DNA of 64,000 bases. Origin: SB11 sp037968475. Lineage in GTDB: Bacteria > Bacteroidota > Bacteroidia > UBA8524. The position numbers were made by a program, and so were the translations under genes. The stretch spans positions 19,556 through 83,555 of the forward strand of contig JBBKVO010000025.1 in NCBI GenBank assembly GCA_037968475.1. The letters run 5' to 3'. Below the pieces are notes generated by a model. It did no database searches. It was not told where the DNA came from and saw only the letters and a program-made list of their open reading frames with translations. Below are positions 16,316-24,671 of the stretch, one piece after another (positions within the stretch are counted from its first letter, which is position 1; every line of letters starts with the position of its first letter).

Positions 16316-18169
16316 ATGAAGCATAAACTTATACTCCTGTTCTCTTTTCTTTTTTTCTTCTCTTTTTCATACGCAAGTAAAGAACGCCGAGTGAAACGCA
16401 TTGACCCTCCGCATTGGTGGATGGGGATGAAAAACCCTAATGTACAGCTATTGGTGTATGGCGCAGGTATTGGCGCGTTTAGCCCTTCAATAAATTATGA
16501 AGGAGTAAAAATCACAAAGTCAAGCACGGTAAGCAACCCCAATTATTTGTTTATTGATATTGAGATAAGTGCCGGCGCAAAGGCGGGTACGATTGAAATT
16601 ACCTTTACCAAAGGCAAAGAAAAGTTTAAACATAACTATGAGTTAAAAGCACGCACAGCAGCCAATAAAACCCTTATGGGTATCACCCCCGCCGATTTGA
16701 TGTATATGATAATGCCCGATCGTTTTGCTAACGGTGACACAAAAAACGATAGCATTAAAGGGTTGTTTGAACCTGCTAACCGAGCAAAACCAAAAGGAAG
16801 ACACGGTGGTGATATACGCGGGATAATAAACAAGCTGGATTATATAGAAAGCATGGGCTATACCAGCCTGTGGCTAAACCCTGTGTTTGAGAATAATGAA
16901 AAGCACGAATCGTATCACGGCTATGCTATTACAGACCATTATACTACCGATGCCCGTTTGGGCACTTTAGAAGAATACCGCGAGCTAGTAGATAAAATGC
17001 ACGCCAAAGGCATGAAAATGGTGGAGGATGTGATTTTTAACCATATTGGCGACCAACATTACCTGTACCAAGATTTACCCGATAGCACGTGGTTTCATTT
17101 CTACCCACAGTTTTTTCAAAGCAATTTTAGGGCAACGGTGCTAATGGATCCGTATGCCACTAAAAGTGACAAAGAAAAGTTTAACAACGGTTGGTTTGAT
17201 GGGCACATGCCTGATGTTGACCAAACCAATCCCTTTTTTGCTAATTTTTTAATACAAAATACCCTGTGGTGGATAGAAGAGTTTGGTGTTGATGCCCTGC
17301 GTATTGATACCTATGCCTACCCCGACCAATTGTTTATGGCTGAATGGGGCAGGAGAGTGAAAGAAGAATACCCAAAAATGAGCCTGTTTTGTGAGGTGTG
17401 GGAGCACGACAAAGCGGTGCAAGCGTGGTATACCCAAAACAACGGGCTGAACAAAGAATACGACAACCACATGCCTAACGTAACAGATTTTCAGCTATGT
17501 TGGTCTATACACGCATCGTTAAGAGATAGACCCGAGTGGGAGCGAGGTTCATCAAAAATATACTATACGCTGGCACAAGACTTTTTGTACGAGAACCCGT
17601 TTAACAATGTAACGTTTGTTGACAACCACGATATAGAACGTTTTTACAGCATTGTTGGGCGAGACCTAAACAAATTTAAAATGGGTATGGGCTTGCTATA
17701 CACCACGCGCGGCATACCCTGTGTGTTTTATGGCAGCGAGATACTGATGTCAAAAGGTTGGGGCGACCATGGTTTGCTGCGCGAAGATTTTTGGGGAGGC
17801 TGGGCTACTGATACCGTTAATAAATTTACACCACAAGGGCGCACAGTACAAGAAAATGAAGCGTGGAATTATTTGCAAAAACTAGGGCAATGGCGTAAGA
17901 ATAGCCCCGCGATAAAAGAGGGTAAATTGGTGCAATACATACCCACCAAACCCGATGCGGTGTATGTGTATTTCCGTATACACCAAAACCAAAAAGTGAT
18001 GGTGATATACAACACCAACGACAAAGAAATTACCCTAAATGGAAGCGACTATACAGAAAGTATAGAGGGAGCAACCCAAGCCAAAAATATAATCACAGGC
18101 GAAACTATAAGCGGACTAAGCACAATAAAAGCCCCCGCCATGAGCATACAGATATTAGAGCTAGAATAA
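16316..18169 (+). CDS. GH13 neopullulanase/cyclomaltodextrinase, SusA-like
   Basis: 617 residues. A signal peptide (MKHKLILLFSFLFFFSFSYA) is followed by the N-terminal domain typical of SusA-like enzymes (IDPPHWWMGM, then LLVYGAGI), the (beta/alpha)8 barrel and a C-terminal beta domain. The GH13 catalytic residues are visible: nucleophile Asp331 in LRIDTY, acid/base Glu360 in FCEVWE, and Asp439 in VDNHDIERF; DVIFNHIG is conserved region I. The predicted reaction is hydrolysis of alpha-1,4 bonds in maltodextrins, pullulan or cyclodextrins in the periplasm. It is the first enzyme of a cluster with an MFS transporter and two other GH13 enzymes on the opposite strand. Its last 9 bp overlap the convergent gene at 18161. 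Confidence 0.92.
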   Translation: MKHKLILLFSFLFFFSFSYASKERRVKRIDPPHWWMGMKNPNVQLLVYGAGIGAFSPSINYEGVKITKSSTVSNPNYLFIDIEISAGAKAGTIEITFTKGKEKFKHNYELKARTAANKTLMGITPADLMYMIMPDRFANGDTKNDSIKGLFEPANRAKPKGRHGGDIRGIINKLDYIESMGYTSLWLNPVFENNEKHESYHGYAITDHYTTDARLGTLEEYRELVDKMHAKGMKMVEDVIFNHIGDQHYLYQDLPDSTWFHFYPQFFQSNFRATVLMDPYATKSDKEKFNNGWFDGHMPDVDQTNPFFANFLIQNTLWWIEEFGVDALRIDTYAYPDQLFMAEWGRRVKEEYPKMSLFCEVWEHDKAVQAWYTQNNGLNKEYDNHMPNVTDFQLCWSIHASLRDRPEWERGSSKIYYTLAQDFLYENPFNNVTFVDNHDIERFYSIVGRDLNKFKMGMGLLYTTRGIPCVFYGSEILMSKGWGDHGLLREDFWGGWATDTVNKFTPQGRTVQENEAWNYLQKLGQWRKNSPAIKEGKLVQYIPTKPDAVYVYFRIHQNQKVMVIYNTNDKEITLNGSDYTESIEGATQAKNIITGETISGLSTIKAPAMSIQILELE

Positions 18170-18895
18170 ACGCTTAAAAAAGCCTTTAATGCGTTGCCAA
18201 CGTGTTGCTGGAAGAATGATAACACAATCACCCAATAGAGCCTCATTTAAAGCAAGGGTTATTTGTAATGGTGTTTGCGTATTTCTATAAATTATATCGG
18301 TATAAAAAAGGGAAGTATAGCCAATAAGCTGAACTTTGAGCGTAAAGGGTTTGTTTAGATATTCTTGAGGCAAAACCAGCTTAAACTTGCCATCAAAATC
18401 AGTAGATGCCCCTATGTTTGTTCCTTCAATAAAAACAGAGACAGCAAACAACGGCTCATTGGTTGCATTATCTAATACTACACCGCTAATTATTCCTGTT
18501 GTGTCTGATGTTGTTTGGGGAGATAGTTGCTTGCTATTGTTAGAGTGATTGGGCTGTTGTTGTGTAGTAGGTTGATTACTTATTGTTGATGTTTGGGCAT
18601 TTAATGTTGTGCCCAACCCCGCCACCATAGCCAGTCCTAAAAACAAACGTTTAGCAAAAGATGGAATAATGGGTGTGTGAGCAGCGGGAGGAATTAACTG
18701 TTTCTTTTCAAACCTGCCGCACACATTTTTAGGAGCATTGCTAAAATAGGCCAGCAAATCAGCATCGCTAAATTGGGTAAAATCAACCACACATTTGCTG
18801 CACACATCGCAAAATGCACCCTGTTCAGTAGGGGTCATTTTGTCCCAATCCTCTTGGCAGGGTTGGGGTATGGCAATATGCAGGCTGTTTTTCAT
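18161..18895 (-). CDS. Membrane protein with Cys-rich N-terminus and CarboxypepD_reg-like domain
   Basis: 244 residues. The cytoplasmic N-terminus (~1-65) carries CQEDWDKMTPTEQGAFCDVC, a further Cys in SKCVVDF and CGRF, a pattern I recall from uncharacterised Bacteroidota proteins and possibly metal-binding. One membrane segment (~82-100, LFLGLAMVAGLG) is followed by a Gln/Asn/Ser-rich linker and a periplasmic carboxypeptidase-regulatory-like beta sandwich (~132-215: GVVLDNATNEPLFAVSVFIE, GKFKL). A basic tail ends the protein. No enzyme domain is present. It overlaps the 3' end of the SusA-like gene by 9 bp, tail to tail, and is not obviously part of the maltodextrin pathway. Confidence 0.75.
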   Translation of the reverse strand: MKNSLHIAIPQPCQEDWDKMTPTEQGAFCDVCSKCVVDFTQFSDADLLAYFSNAPKNVCGRFEKKQLIPPAAHTPIIPSFAKRLFLGLAMVAGLGTTLNAQTSTISNQPTTQQQPNHSNNSKQLSPQTTSDTTGIISGVVLDNATNEPLFAVSVFIEGTNIGASTDFDGKFKLVLPQEYLNKPFTLKVQLIGYTSLFYTDIIYRNTQTPLQITLALNEALLGDCVIILPATRWQRIKGFFKRLF

Positions 18896-18985
18896 CCGAA
18901 ATTCTTATCAAAGAAACGAATAAAAACCCGTCAAGGTTTAAAGCCGAGGTTAAGAAAAAGGGAACACATATAAATACTAGCTATT

Positions 18986-19033
18986 GCCGAGCGGACGCTC
19001 TATTATTTTTGGCACGAGCGGATGCTCGCGCCA
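18986..19033 (+). repeat. Double-hairpin repeat, copy 2
   Basis: GCCGAGCGGACGCTC, linker TATTATTTTT, then GGCACGAGCGGATGCTCGCGCC. First stem GAGC-GGAC-GCTC; second stem with GGAT loop and one mismatch. It lies between the Cys-rich protein gene and the MFS transporter gene. Confidence 0.8.
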
Positions 19034-19053
19034 ACTGGGCGAAAAACAACCAC

Positions 19054-20406
19054 TTAGCCCTCTTTTTTATTGCTCACCCGTATCATTTGGTTGTCTTGTA
19101 CATACAATACTGATATGGCTGCGCAAAGCATAAATACACCCGCCAATACTATGGCGTATATAGATTGACCGTTATAAAAAGTTTTTACTATTGGCCCGCC
19201 CAAAAAGCCGTTTATTATTTGTGGCAAGGTGATAAAAAAGTTAAAAATACCCATGTATACGCCCATTTTGCCCGCAGGTATGCTGCCCGCCAAAATAGCG
19301 TAGGGCATAGATAATATACTGCCCCAAGCCAAACCAACGCCCACCATTGAGAGGATAAGCATATTTGGATCTTGAATAAAAAAAATGGAAAGCAAGCCCA
19401 CGCCTCCTGCTATTAGCGATATGGCGTGGGTAGCTTTGCGGCCTATTTTACCTGCTATTGATGGTAGCAAGAGGGCATAAATGGCAGAAACGCCGTTGTA
19501 TATACCAAACAATATACCCACCCAGTTACCCGCTTTGTTAAAGGCTTCAGAAGTATTATCGGTATCGGGTAGGTGGTATATATGTTGGGCTATGGCGGGG
19601 GTAGTAAACACCCACATACTAAACAAGGCAAACCAGCTAAAAAACTGCACCAAACCCAGTTGGCGCATGGTTTTTGGCATTTTACCAAAATCTTTAAATA
19701 TTTCTAAAAATCCTGTTTGGTTGGTTTCGGGTTTGCCGTGGTAGCGTTCGTATTCTTCAGGCGGATACTCTTTGGCTTTAAAAACAGTAACCAATATAGT
19801 GATGATAAACACCGCCGCACCAATATAAAACGAGTAGATAACATTTAGCGGCACTTTACCCTCGCCCATAGTATTGCCAACAGGGGTAAAATTTGCTAAG
19901 AAATAAGGCAGCCACGAGCCAGCTACCGCGCCAATGCCTATTAAAAAGGTTTGTATAGAAAAACCCAGTGTTCGTTGCGAATCGGGCAGGTTATCGGCTA
20001 CTAAAGCCCTAAAAGGCTCCATAGCCACGTTTATTGATGCGTCCATCATCATCAGCATACCAGCACCAATTATCAGTGCCGATTTTGCGGTAAGAAAAGC
20101 ATCCGAGTTGGGTAGTAGTATCAACGCCAAACAGCTAAATAGTGCACCCGCCAAAAAGTAGGGTTTGCGCCTGCCCATTCGGTTCCAAGTTTTATCGCTG
20201 TAATGACCTATAATGGGTTGTACTATCATACCCGTAATGGGGGCAACTAACCAAAACCACGATAGGTGCTCTACGGGAGCACCAAAATTGAGCAATATGC
20301 GCGAGGCATTACCGTTTTGCAAGGCAAAGCCAAATTGTATGCCCATAAAGCCAAAGCTCATGTTCCATATTTGCCAAAAACTAAGTTTGGGTTTTGTACT
20401 ACTCAT
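19054..20406 (-). CDS. MFS sugar transporter, SLC45/maltose-type
   Basis: 450 residues from the ATG at 20406; the longer frame to 20445 begins in a repeat and is rejected. Twelve hydrophobic segments are visible. Signature pieces are MSFGFMGIQFGFALQN in helix 1, QPIIGHYSDKTWNRMGRRKP between helices 2 and 3 (the MFS loop motif), and MLMMMDASINVAMEPFRALV later. These are typical of the SLC45/glycoside-pentoside-hexuronide-like transporters that import maltose or other disaccharides with protons. It lies between three maltodextrin-acting GH13 enzymes, so uptake of maltose or short maltodextrins across the inner membrane is the likely role. 87 bp, including an inverted repeat, separate it from the upstream GH13 gene. 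Confidence 0.88.
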   Translation of the reverse strand: MSSTKPKLSFWQIWNMSFGFMGIQFGFALQNGNASRILLNFGAPVEHLSWFWLVAPITGMIVQPIIGHYSDKTWNRMGRRKPYFLAGALFSCLALILLPNSDAFLTAKSALIIGAGMLMMMDASINVAMEPFRALVADNLPDSQRTLGFSIQTFLIGIGAVAGSWLPYFLANFTPVGNTMGEGKVPLNVIYSFYIGAAVFIITILVTVFKAKEYPPEEYERYHGKPETNQTGFLEIFKDFGKMPKTMRQLGLVQFFSWFALFSMWVFTTPAIAQHIYHLPDTDNTSEAFNKAGNWVGILFGIYNGVSAIYALLLPSIAGKIGRKATHAISLIAGGVGLLSIFFIQDPNMLILSMVGVGLAWGSILSMPYAILAGSIPAGKMGVYMGIFNFFITLPQIINGFLGGPIVKTFYNGQSIYAIVLAGVFMLCAAISVLYVQDNQMIRVSNKKEG

Positions 20407-20439
20407 ATAATTTATAGCTGTGTTGAGGGTTACGTATAC

Positions 20440-20484
20440 GCTCAACCTGTCATATTGAGGTTCTCGAAATACGACAGGTTGAGC
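20440..20484. repeat. Inverted repeat between MFS and GH13 genes
   Basis: GCTCAACCTGTC at 20440-20451 is repeated as its exact complement at 20473-20484, with 21 bp between. The inner CATATTGAGG and TTCTCGAA parts resemble the dispersed TCATCCTGAGC family. It could act as a transcript-end or mRNA-stabilising structure after the GH13 gene. Confidence 0.7.
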
Positions 20485-20493
20485 CGTTTTTAC

Positions 20494-21882
20494 TTATTTC
20501 ACCATTACCAAATATTCCCAAGGTTTTAAATCAATAGTTTCCGCCGCCAAAACCACAGCATTGCTAAAGGCTTCGCGACCTGCTTGTTTAAAATCAAGCC
20601 CCTCTATTTTGCCTTTTGCAGGCAAGCCCGATAGGTTTATAATTACCGTTACTTCGTTGTCGCCTTTCACGCGTTTAAATGTGTATACATTGGCATTATC
20701 GCCAGTCCATACAAGTTTTTCAAACGTACCGCCGTTGTTTCCGTTCCACAAGGCTTCGTTATTTTTCTTAATGTGCATCAGACTACGGTAAAAACCATAG
20801 CGGGTAGTATCGTTCCATTCAATCGGGTCTTTTTCAAAAAACTTAAGGCGTCGGTTAAGTCCCGCCTCTTGTCCGCTATACAGCAAAAACATATTCTTTG
20901 GGTAGGTAGCACTAAGCACAGCAAAGGCCAAATAGCCATCACCCATGCGCTCAAACTCTGTCCCGTTCCACGAGTTTTCATCGTGGTTACTGGTAAAAGC
21001 CATGCGGTAGGTGCGCTCAGGCATACGGGTTTGTTCTTTTTGCCAAAAGGTATCTAAGTCAGCTGCTTGTTTATTGCCTTTGGCTATTTCGTTCATTATA
21101 TGGTGAAACTCCCACGCATAGTTGGCATCAAAAGCACTATCATAAAACAAAGCGTTTTCAACACCTTTATCGCCTATATCTTCGGCTTCGGCCAGCATAA
21201 ATACAGGTTTAATTTTGTCCAGTTGTTTGCGGGCATCAATCCAAAATTCAGTAGGTACTAAAAAGGCCACATCGCAACGGAAACCATCAATATCGGCTTC
21301 TTTTACCCAAAATTTAAGGTTATCAATCATGGCTTGGCGCATTTCCATATTGTCGTAGTTCAGTTGGGCAACGTCCGTCCAGTCCCAAGGGGTAACAATA
21401 TTTCCAGTGCTGTCTTTTGTATACCAATCTGGGTGCTCGGTAATCCAAGGGTTATCCCATGCCGTGTGGTTAGCAACCCAGTCTATAATCACCTTCATAC
21501 CCATATCGTGGGCTTTTTTCACCATGCCCTTAAAATCTTCCATAGTACCGTAATCAGCACCAACGGCTTTATAATCTTTTACCGAGTAAAAACTACCCAC
21601 GCCGCCTTTGCGGTTTTTTTCACCAATGGGGTGTATGGGCATTAGCCACAATACATCAACACCCATATCTTTCAATCGGGGCAGGTGTTGCTCAAAAGCT
21701 TTTATAGTCCCTTCTGGGGTATATTGGCGCAGGTTCACCTCGTATATATTGGCGTTTTTGCTCCACTCGGGTGCAGCCATTGCTGTTGGCGTTTCTTCCA
21801 CATCGGTTGGTTTTTCAGTTTTGGGCTTGCAGGCAGTAAAAGCTATTACTACTGCCGAAAGAAAAAGTATATGTTTTTTCAT
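20494..21882 (-). CDS. GH13 alpha-amylase-type lipoprotein
   Basis: 462 residues with a lipoprotein signal (MKKHILFLSAVVIAFTAC, lipobox FTAC), so it is a membrane-anchored enzyme. The barrel begins at NIYEVNLRQYTPEGT. GH13 residues: VIIDWVANH (region I), nucleophile Asp204 in FRCDVAF, acid/base Glu232 in LAEAED, and Asp301 in SNHDEN. A short C-terminal beta domain ends the protein (LKPWEYLVMV). Lys-Gly-Gly-Val-Gly-Ser in the loop after strand 2 is typical of small Bacteroidota alpha-amylases. Expected role: cutting alpha-1,4-glucans at the cell surface or in the periplasm. It is followed by the MFS transporter gene and preceded by a second GH13 lipoprotein gene in the same direction. Confidence 0.9.
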   Translation of the reverse strand: MKKHILFLSAVVIAFTACKPKTEKPTDVEETPTAMAAPEWSKNANIYEVNLRQYTPEGTIKAFEQHLPRLKDMGVDVLWLMPIHPIGEKNRKGGVGSFYSVKDYKAVGADYGTMEDFKGMVKKAHDMGMKVIIDWVANHTAWDNPWITEHPDWYTKDSTGNIVTPWDWTDVAQLNYDNMEMRQAMIDNLKFWVKEADIDGFRCDVAFLVPTEFWIDARKQLDKIKPVFMLAEAEDIGDKGVENALFYDSAFDANYAWEFHHIMNEIAKGNKQAADLDTFWQKEQTRMPERTYRMAFTSNHDENSWNGTEFERMGDGYLAFAVLSATYPKNMFLLYSGQEAGLNRRLKFFEKDPIEWNDTTRYGFYRSLMHIKKNNEALWNGNNGGTFEKLVWTGDNANVYTFKRVKGDNEVTVIINLSGLPAKGKIEGLDFKQAGREAFSNAVVLAAETIDLKPWEYLVMVK

Positions 21883-21900
21883 AGGGTGATTTATGGTTTG

Positions 21901-21971
21901 CTGCGGTAGTCATGCTGAACTTGTTTCAGCATCTCATAGCGAGATCCCGAACTAAATTCGGGATGACTGCT
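21901..21971. repeat. Palindromic dispersed repeat between GH13 genes
   Basis: Two hairpins, ATGCTGAA-CTTG/T-TTCAGCAT and ATCCCGAACTAAATTCGGGAT, inside the outer arms TAGTCAT/ATGACT and CTGCG/CGCAG. It belongs to the TCATCCTGAAC family and separates the two GH13 lipoprotein genes. Confidence 0.75.
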
Positions 21972-21977
21972 TCGCAG

Positions 21978-24347
21978 TTAATTCGTTATAATTTCAAATG
22001 AGTTTTGATTTAAGGTTAATGTTAGCGTATTGCCGTTTAGGGTAAAAGCTGTACCAAAGTTGGCGTTTAATTTTTCATAATTCAAGCCTTGTGGCAGGGT
22101 TATGGTAAGTTGTTGCGCCTCGCCTTTATTAAACACTACAATAGCGGTTGTATTAAAGTAGTTGCGGACATAAGCGAGGGTATTTGCCCCTGCATTAACA
22201 AAGCGGGTATCGCCATACAGCAAAGCCATTGTATTGCGGCGAAGCTGCACCAGTTTTGTAACGGTGTTTTTAAGCTGACTTTGGGGTGAAGTAAGACTAT
22301 CAAACAACATCATACGGCGGTTATCAGGGTCGTTAGCACCGGGAAGCCCTATTTCATCACCGTAATAGATAACAGGAATACCCGGTATGGTTAGGTTAAA
22401 AGCATTCATCATTGCCAGTCTATCGTATCCTTTTTGACCGTTATTGGTTATTTGTCGTGTCCATCCTGCTTGCTTACTGTCTTCATCAAAACTTACCGAA
22501 CCATCGGCATACGAGATAAAACGCACCTTATCCTGATTGCCGCTTATGTTGCCCATTAGGTTGTGGTAGCCGTAGTAGTCAAAACTTTCATTCAGAGTTT
22601 TTTGCAAGCGGGTAAACGATTCGTTATCGCGGGCAAAGCAAGCCACCGCCGCATCGTATACATTAAAATCAAACTGCCCATCCAATTGCCCTGTGCTAAC
22701 ATACGAGTTGATAAGCTCTGCATTGCCGTAGGTTTCGCCTATTTGGTATAGGGTGCGGTTTTGTGGTTCTATTACCTGCGTTTTTATTTTATAGGTAAGC
22801 AAACGCCAGTAGCTTTCAGGTATATGCTTAGTAGCATCGTGGCGAAGCCCGTCAAGGTCAAAATTAGTTAGCCAAAACATGGCACTATCGGTAGCGGCTT
22901 TGCGCACCTCTTCACGTTCCAAATCAAGCGTGGGTAAAAAGGTGTCAAACCAAGTGGTAAGGCGTTGCTCGTCCCACAATTCTAAATTGCGCCTACCGTC
23001 GGGCAAAATCATTGGTGTGCTCCAATCGGGGTGTTGCACTATCATGGGGTGCTCTTTGTGCACGTGGTTGGCCACATAATCCAGCACCACATTTACATTG
23101 TGTTGGTGGGCTACGCTAATCAATTCTTTCAACTCGTCATTAGTTCCAAAACGGTAATCTACCTGCGAGTGTGATGTAGGCCAATAGCCGTGATAGCCGG
23201 CAAACTTGGTATACACACCGCCTTTGTTCCACAAGCCCCAAGCCCCTTCAGGGTTTTGGCTAACGGGCGAAAGCCATACGGTATTGGTTCCCAATGAATC
23301 GAAATATCCGTTTTTAATTTTTTGGGTGATGCCTGCCAAATCGCCGCCCAAGTAGTTGGCAATGGGTAAAATGGTGTCTTGCACTTTTTTGTCGTTATCG
23401 GCACGACCGTTATTAAAGCGGTCTACCATTAAAAAGTACATTACATAGTTTTGTTTGTCGGTGCGGCTTAGCTCGGTAGTTTGGGTAACGGGCAAACCTT
23501 TATCAAGCGGAATTAAAATATCGTTACTTTCTTTTTGTGCTGAAGAGGCATAAATGCGCAGGTGCGAGCGTTCCATTTTTTCAGCATTTTTTGGTAAGGT
23601 AACGGTATAGGTATTGTTTTCTTTTTTTACGAATGAAGAGGGAAGCAAGTAGTTTTCCCAATAGGCTAATACTGTACTTATGCTACTATCAGCTAAAAGA
23701 GTTACTTGGCTGCCCGTGTGGTTTTGGGTAGTGATATTTGGTTTGGGTGCATTGGGATTGCCTACCACTAAAATAGAATTGTAGCCGCCAATGCCATTAT
23801 CAATACTATCGGTATTGTTCGGGTCGAGACCTTCAACACCGTCAAGATGCAGTTTGTATTGGTGTTCGCCCTCGTTTAGTACAAGGGTGGTTGTCCAAAC
23901 ATTGTTTTCAAATGTTAAGGGGTTTCTTGATGCCATCCAGCCGTTAAAACTGCCCGCCATTTCCACCTTGCTGTATGTTTTTCCTTTTGGGTCGAAAGTA
24001 AAGGCTACCTTGTTTTTACGTGATTTTCGCAGGGGAATATCGTATCCAAAACCATCAGCTTCTACATGAAGGTTAGCTATGGGTTGAGTGATGCTTCCCA
24101 CAAGCAGCAATTCTCTAGTATTAATTATATAGGTATTAGTTAACTCTTCAACGTTGGTGGATGCAATTATTTTTTCGGTTTCAGGAAAATAGTCTTTAAG
24201 AATAATTACAGTAGTATCAGCCCCTAATGTTATAGGCGAGGCAAGACCTATGAGCAAAGATTTTTCAGGCGTTTTCAGTCCTGTATCTTTTTTGCACGAG
24301 GTCAGCAAAGCACTTAGGGCGAGAACAATATATACAGCCTTTTTCAT
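21978..24347 (-). CDS. GH13 alpha-amylase-family lipoprotein with N-terminal glycan-binding domain
   Basis: 789 residues with a lipoprotein signal (MKKAVYIVLALSALLTSC). About residues 25-120 are an E-set-like region; ~120-200 resemble a CBM48/AMPK-type domain (KVEMAGSFNGWMAS, LNEGEHQYKLHLDG). A further beta linker leads to the GH13 barrel (~300-700) and a C-terminal beta domain. Catalytic residues: Asp504 in LRHDAT, Glu538 in IGETYG and Asp606 in GNQDKVRF; region I is VVLDYVANH. The usual NHD motif reads NQD here, so the histidine is a glutamine. The product is probably a cyclomaltodextrinase- or amylase-type enzyme facing the surface or periplasm. It is probably the first gene of the leftward operon; a 14-bp-arm palindrome lies 35-67 bp upstream. 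Confidence 0.9.
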   Translation of the reverse strand: MKKAVYIVLALSALLTSCKKDTGLKTPEKSLLIGLASPITLGADTTVIILKDYFPETEKIIASTNVEELTNTYIINTRELLLVGSITQPIANLHVEADGFGYDIPLRKSRKNKVAFTFDPKGKTYSKVEMAGSFNGWMASRNPLTFENNVWTTTLVLNEGEHQYKLHLDGVEGLDPNNTDSIDNGIGGYNSILVVGNPNAPKPNITTQNHTGSQVTLLADSSISTVLAYWENYLLPSSFVKKENNTYTVTLPKNAEKMERSHLRIYASSAQKESNDILIPLDKGLPVTQTTELSRTDKQNYVMYFLMVDRFNNGRADNDKKVQDTILPIANYLGGDLAGITQKIKNGYFDSLGTNTVWLSPVSQNPEGAWGLWNKGGVYTKFAGYHGYWPTSHSQVDYRFGTNDELKELISVAHQHNVNVVLDYVANHVHKEHPMIVQHPDWSTPMILPDGRRNLELWDEQRLTTWFDTFLPTLDLEREEVRKAATDSAMFWLTNFDLDGLRHDATKHIPESYWRLLTYKIKTQVIEPQNRTLYQIGETYGNAELINSYVSTGQLDGQFDFNVYDAAVACFARDNESFTRLQKTLNESFDYYGYHNLMGNISGNQDKVRFISYADGSVSFDEDSKQAGWTRQITNNGQKGYDRLAMMNAFNLTIPGIPVIYYGDEIGLPGANDPDNRRMMLFDSLTSPQSQLKNTVTKLVQLRRNTMALLYGDTRFVNAGANTLAYVRNYFNTTAIVVFNKGEAQQLTITLPQGLNYEKLNANFGTAFTLNGNTLTLTLNQNSFEIITN

Positions 24348-24381
24348 AGCAAGGATTTAAAAAGCAATATATATGTTTTTG

Positions 24382-24414
24382 ATTTAAAAAGTGTACACAC
24401 TACACTTTTTAAAT
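24382..24414. promoter_or_regulatory. Perfect palindrome upstream of GH13 gene, candidate operator
   Basis: ATTTAAAAAGTGTA CACAC TACACTTTTTAAAT: 14-bp perfect arms and a 5-bp centre, 35 bp upstream of the GH13 start at 24347. It is suitable as a binding site for a dimeric regulator, or as a leader hairpin if transcription starts upstream of it. Confidence 0.45.
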
Positions 24415-24470
24415 AGCTGCTGATAAATGTACGCTTTTGCGGCAGGTAAAAAACCGATAGCTTTTAAAAA

Positions 24471-24543
24471 TTACAGCGCGAAACAGGACTTAAAGTCCCG
24501 CTTCGCGCTATAATCTGTATAGAATAGGATTTCAAATCCTATT
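24471..24543. repeat. Twin-palindrome repeat, copy 1
   Basis: The first palindrome is TTACAGCGCGAAACAGGACTT with a near-complementary AAGTCCCGCTTCGCGCTATAA. The second is AATAGGATTT-C-AAATCCTATT, a perfect 10-bp arm with a one-base centre. The same pair, slightly different, occurs at 61371-61440. Confidence 0.85.
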
Positions 24544-24569
24544 AACTCTAACAACCAATATATCCTATC

Positions 24570-24619
24570 GCCGAGCGGACGCCCTATTATTTTTGGCACG
24601 AGCGGATGCTCGTGCCAGC
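24570..24619 (+). repeat. Double-hairpin repeat, copy 3
   Basis: GCCGAGCGGACGCCC, linker TATTATTTTT, then a perfect second stem GGCACGAGC-GGAT-GCTCGTGCC (9-bp arms). It abuts the twin-palindrome repeat on its left. Confidence 0.85.
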
Positions 24620-24671
24620 TTTGGATAATTTGTTGTTTACACTAAGCCTTGCCGTTTTGCGTTTAGCTCTT

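Larger units (their letters stand above)
24348..24671. other. Repeat-filled intergenic region
   Basis: 324 bp without a gene. From left to right it holds the upstream region of the leftward GH13 gene with a perfect palindrome (24382), a palindromic repeat pair (24471-24543) and the double-hairpin repeat (24570-24619). The open frame to the right starts inside the last repeat, so the following gene is placed at the ATG at 24672. Confidence 0.7.

Noticed and set aside
20407..20445. Upstream extension of the MFS transporter frame
   Set aside because: Those 13 codons lie in the inverted repeat region; the ATG at 20406 begins a normal N-terminus before the first membrane helix.
24606..24671. 22-codon upstream extension of the exported protein
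   Set aside because: The first ATG is inside the second hairpin of a dispersed repeat; the signal peptide begins at 24672.
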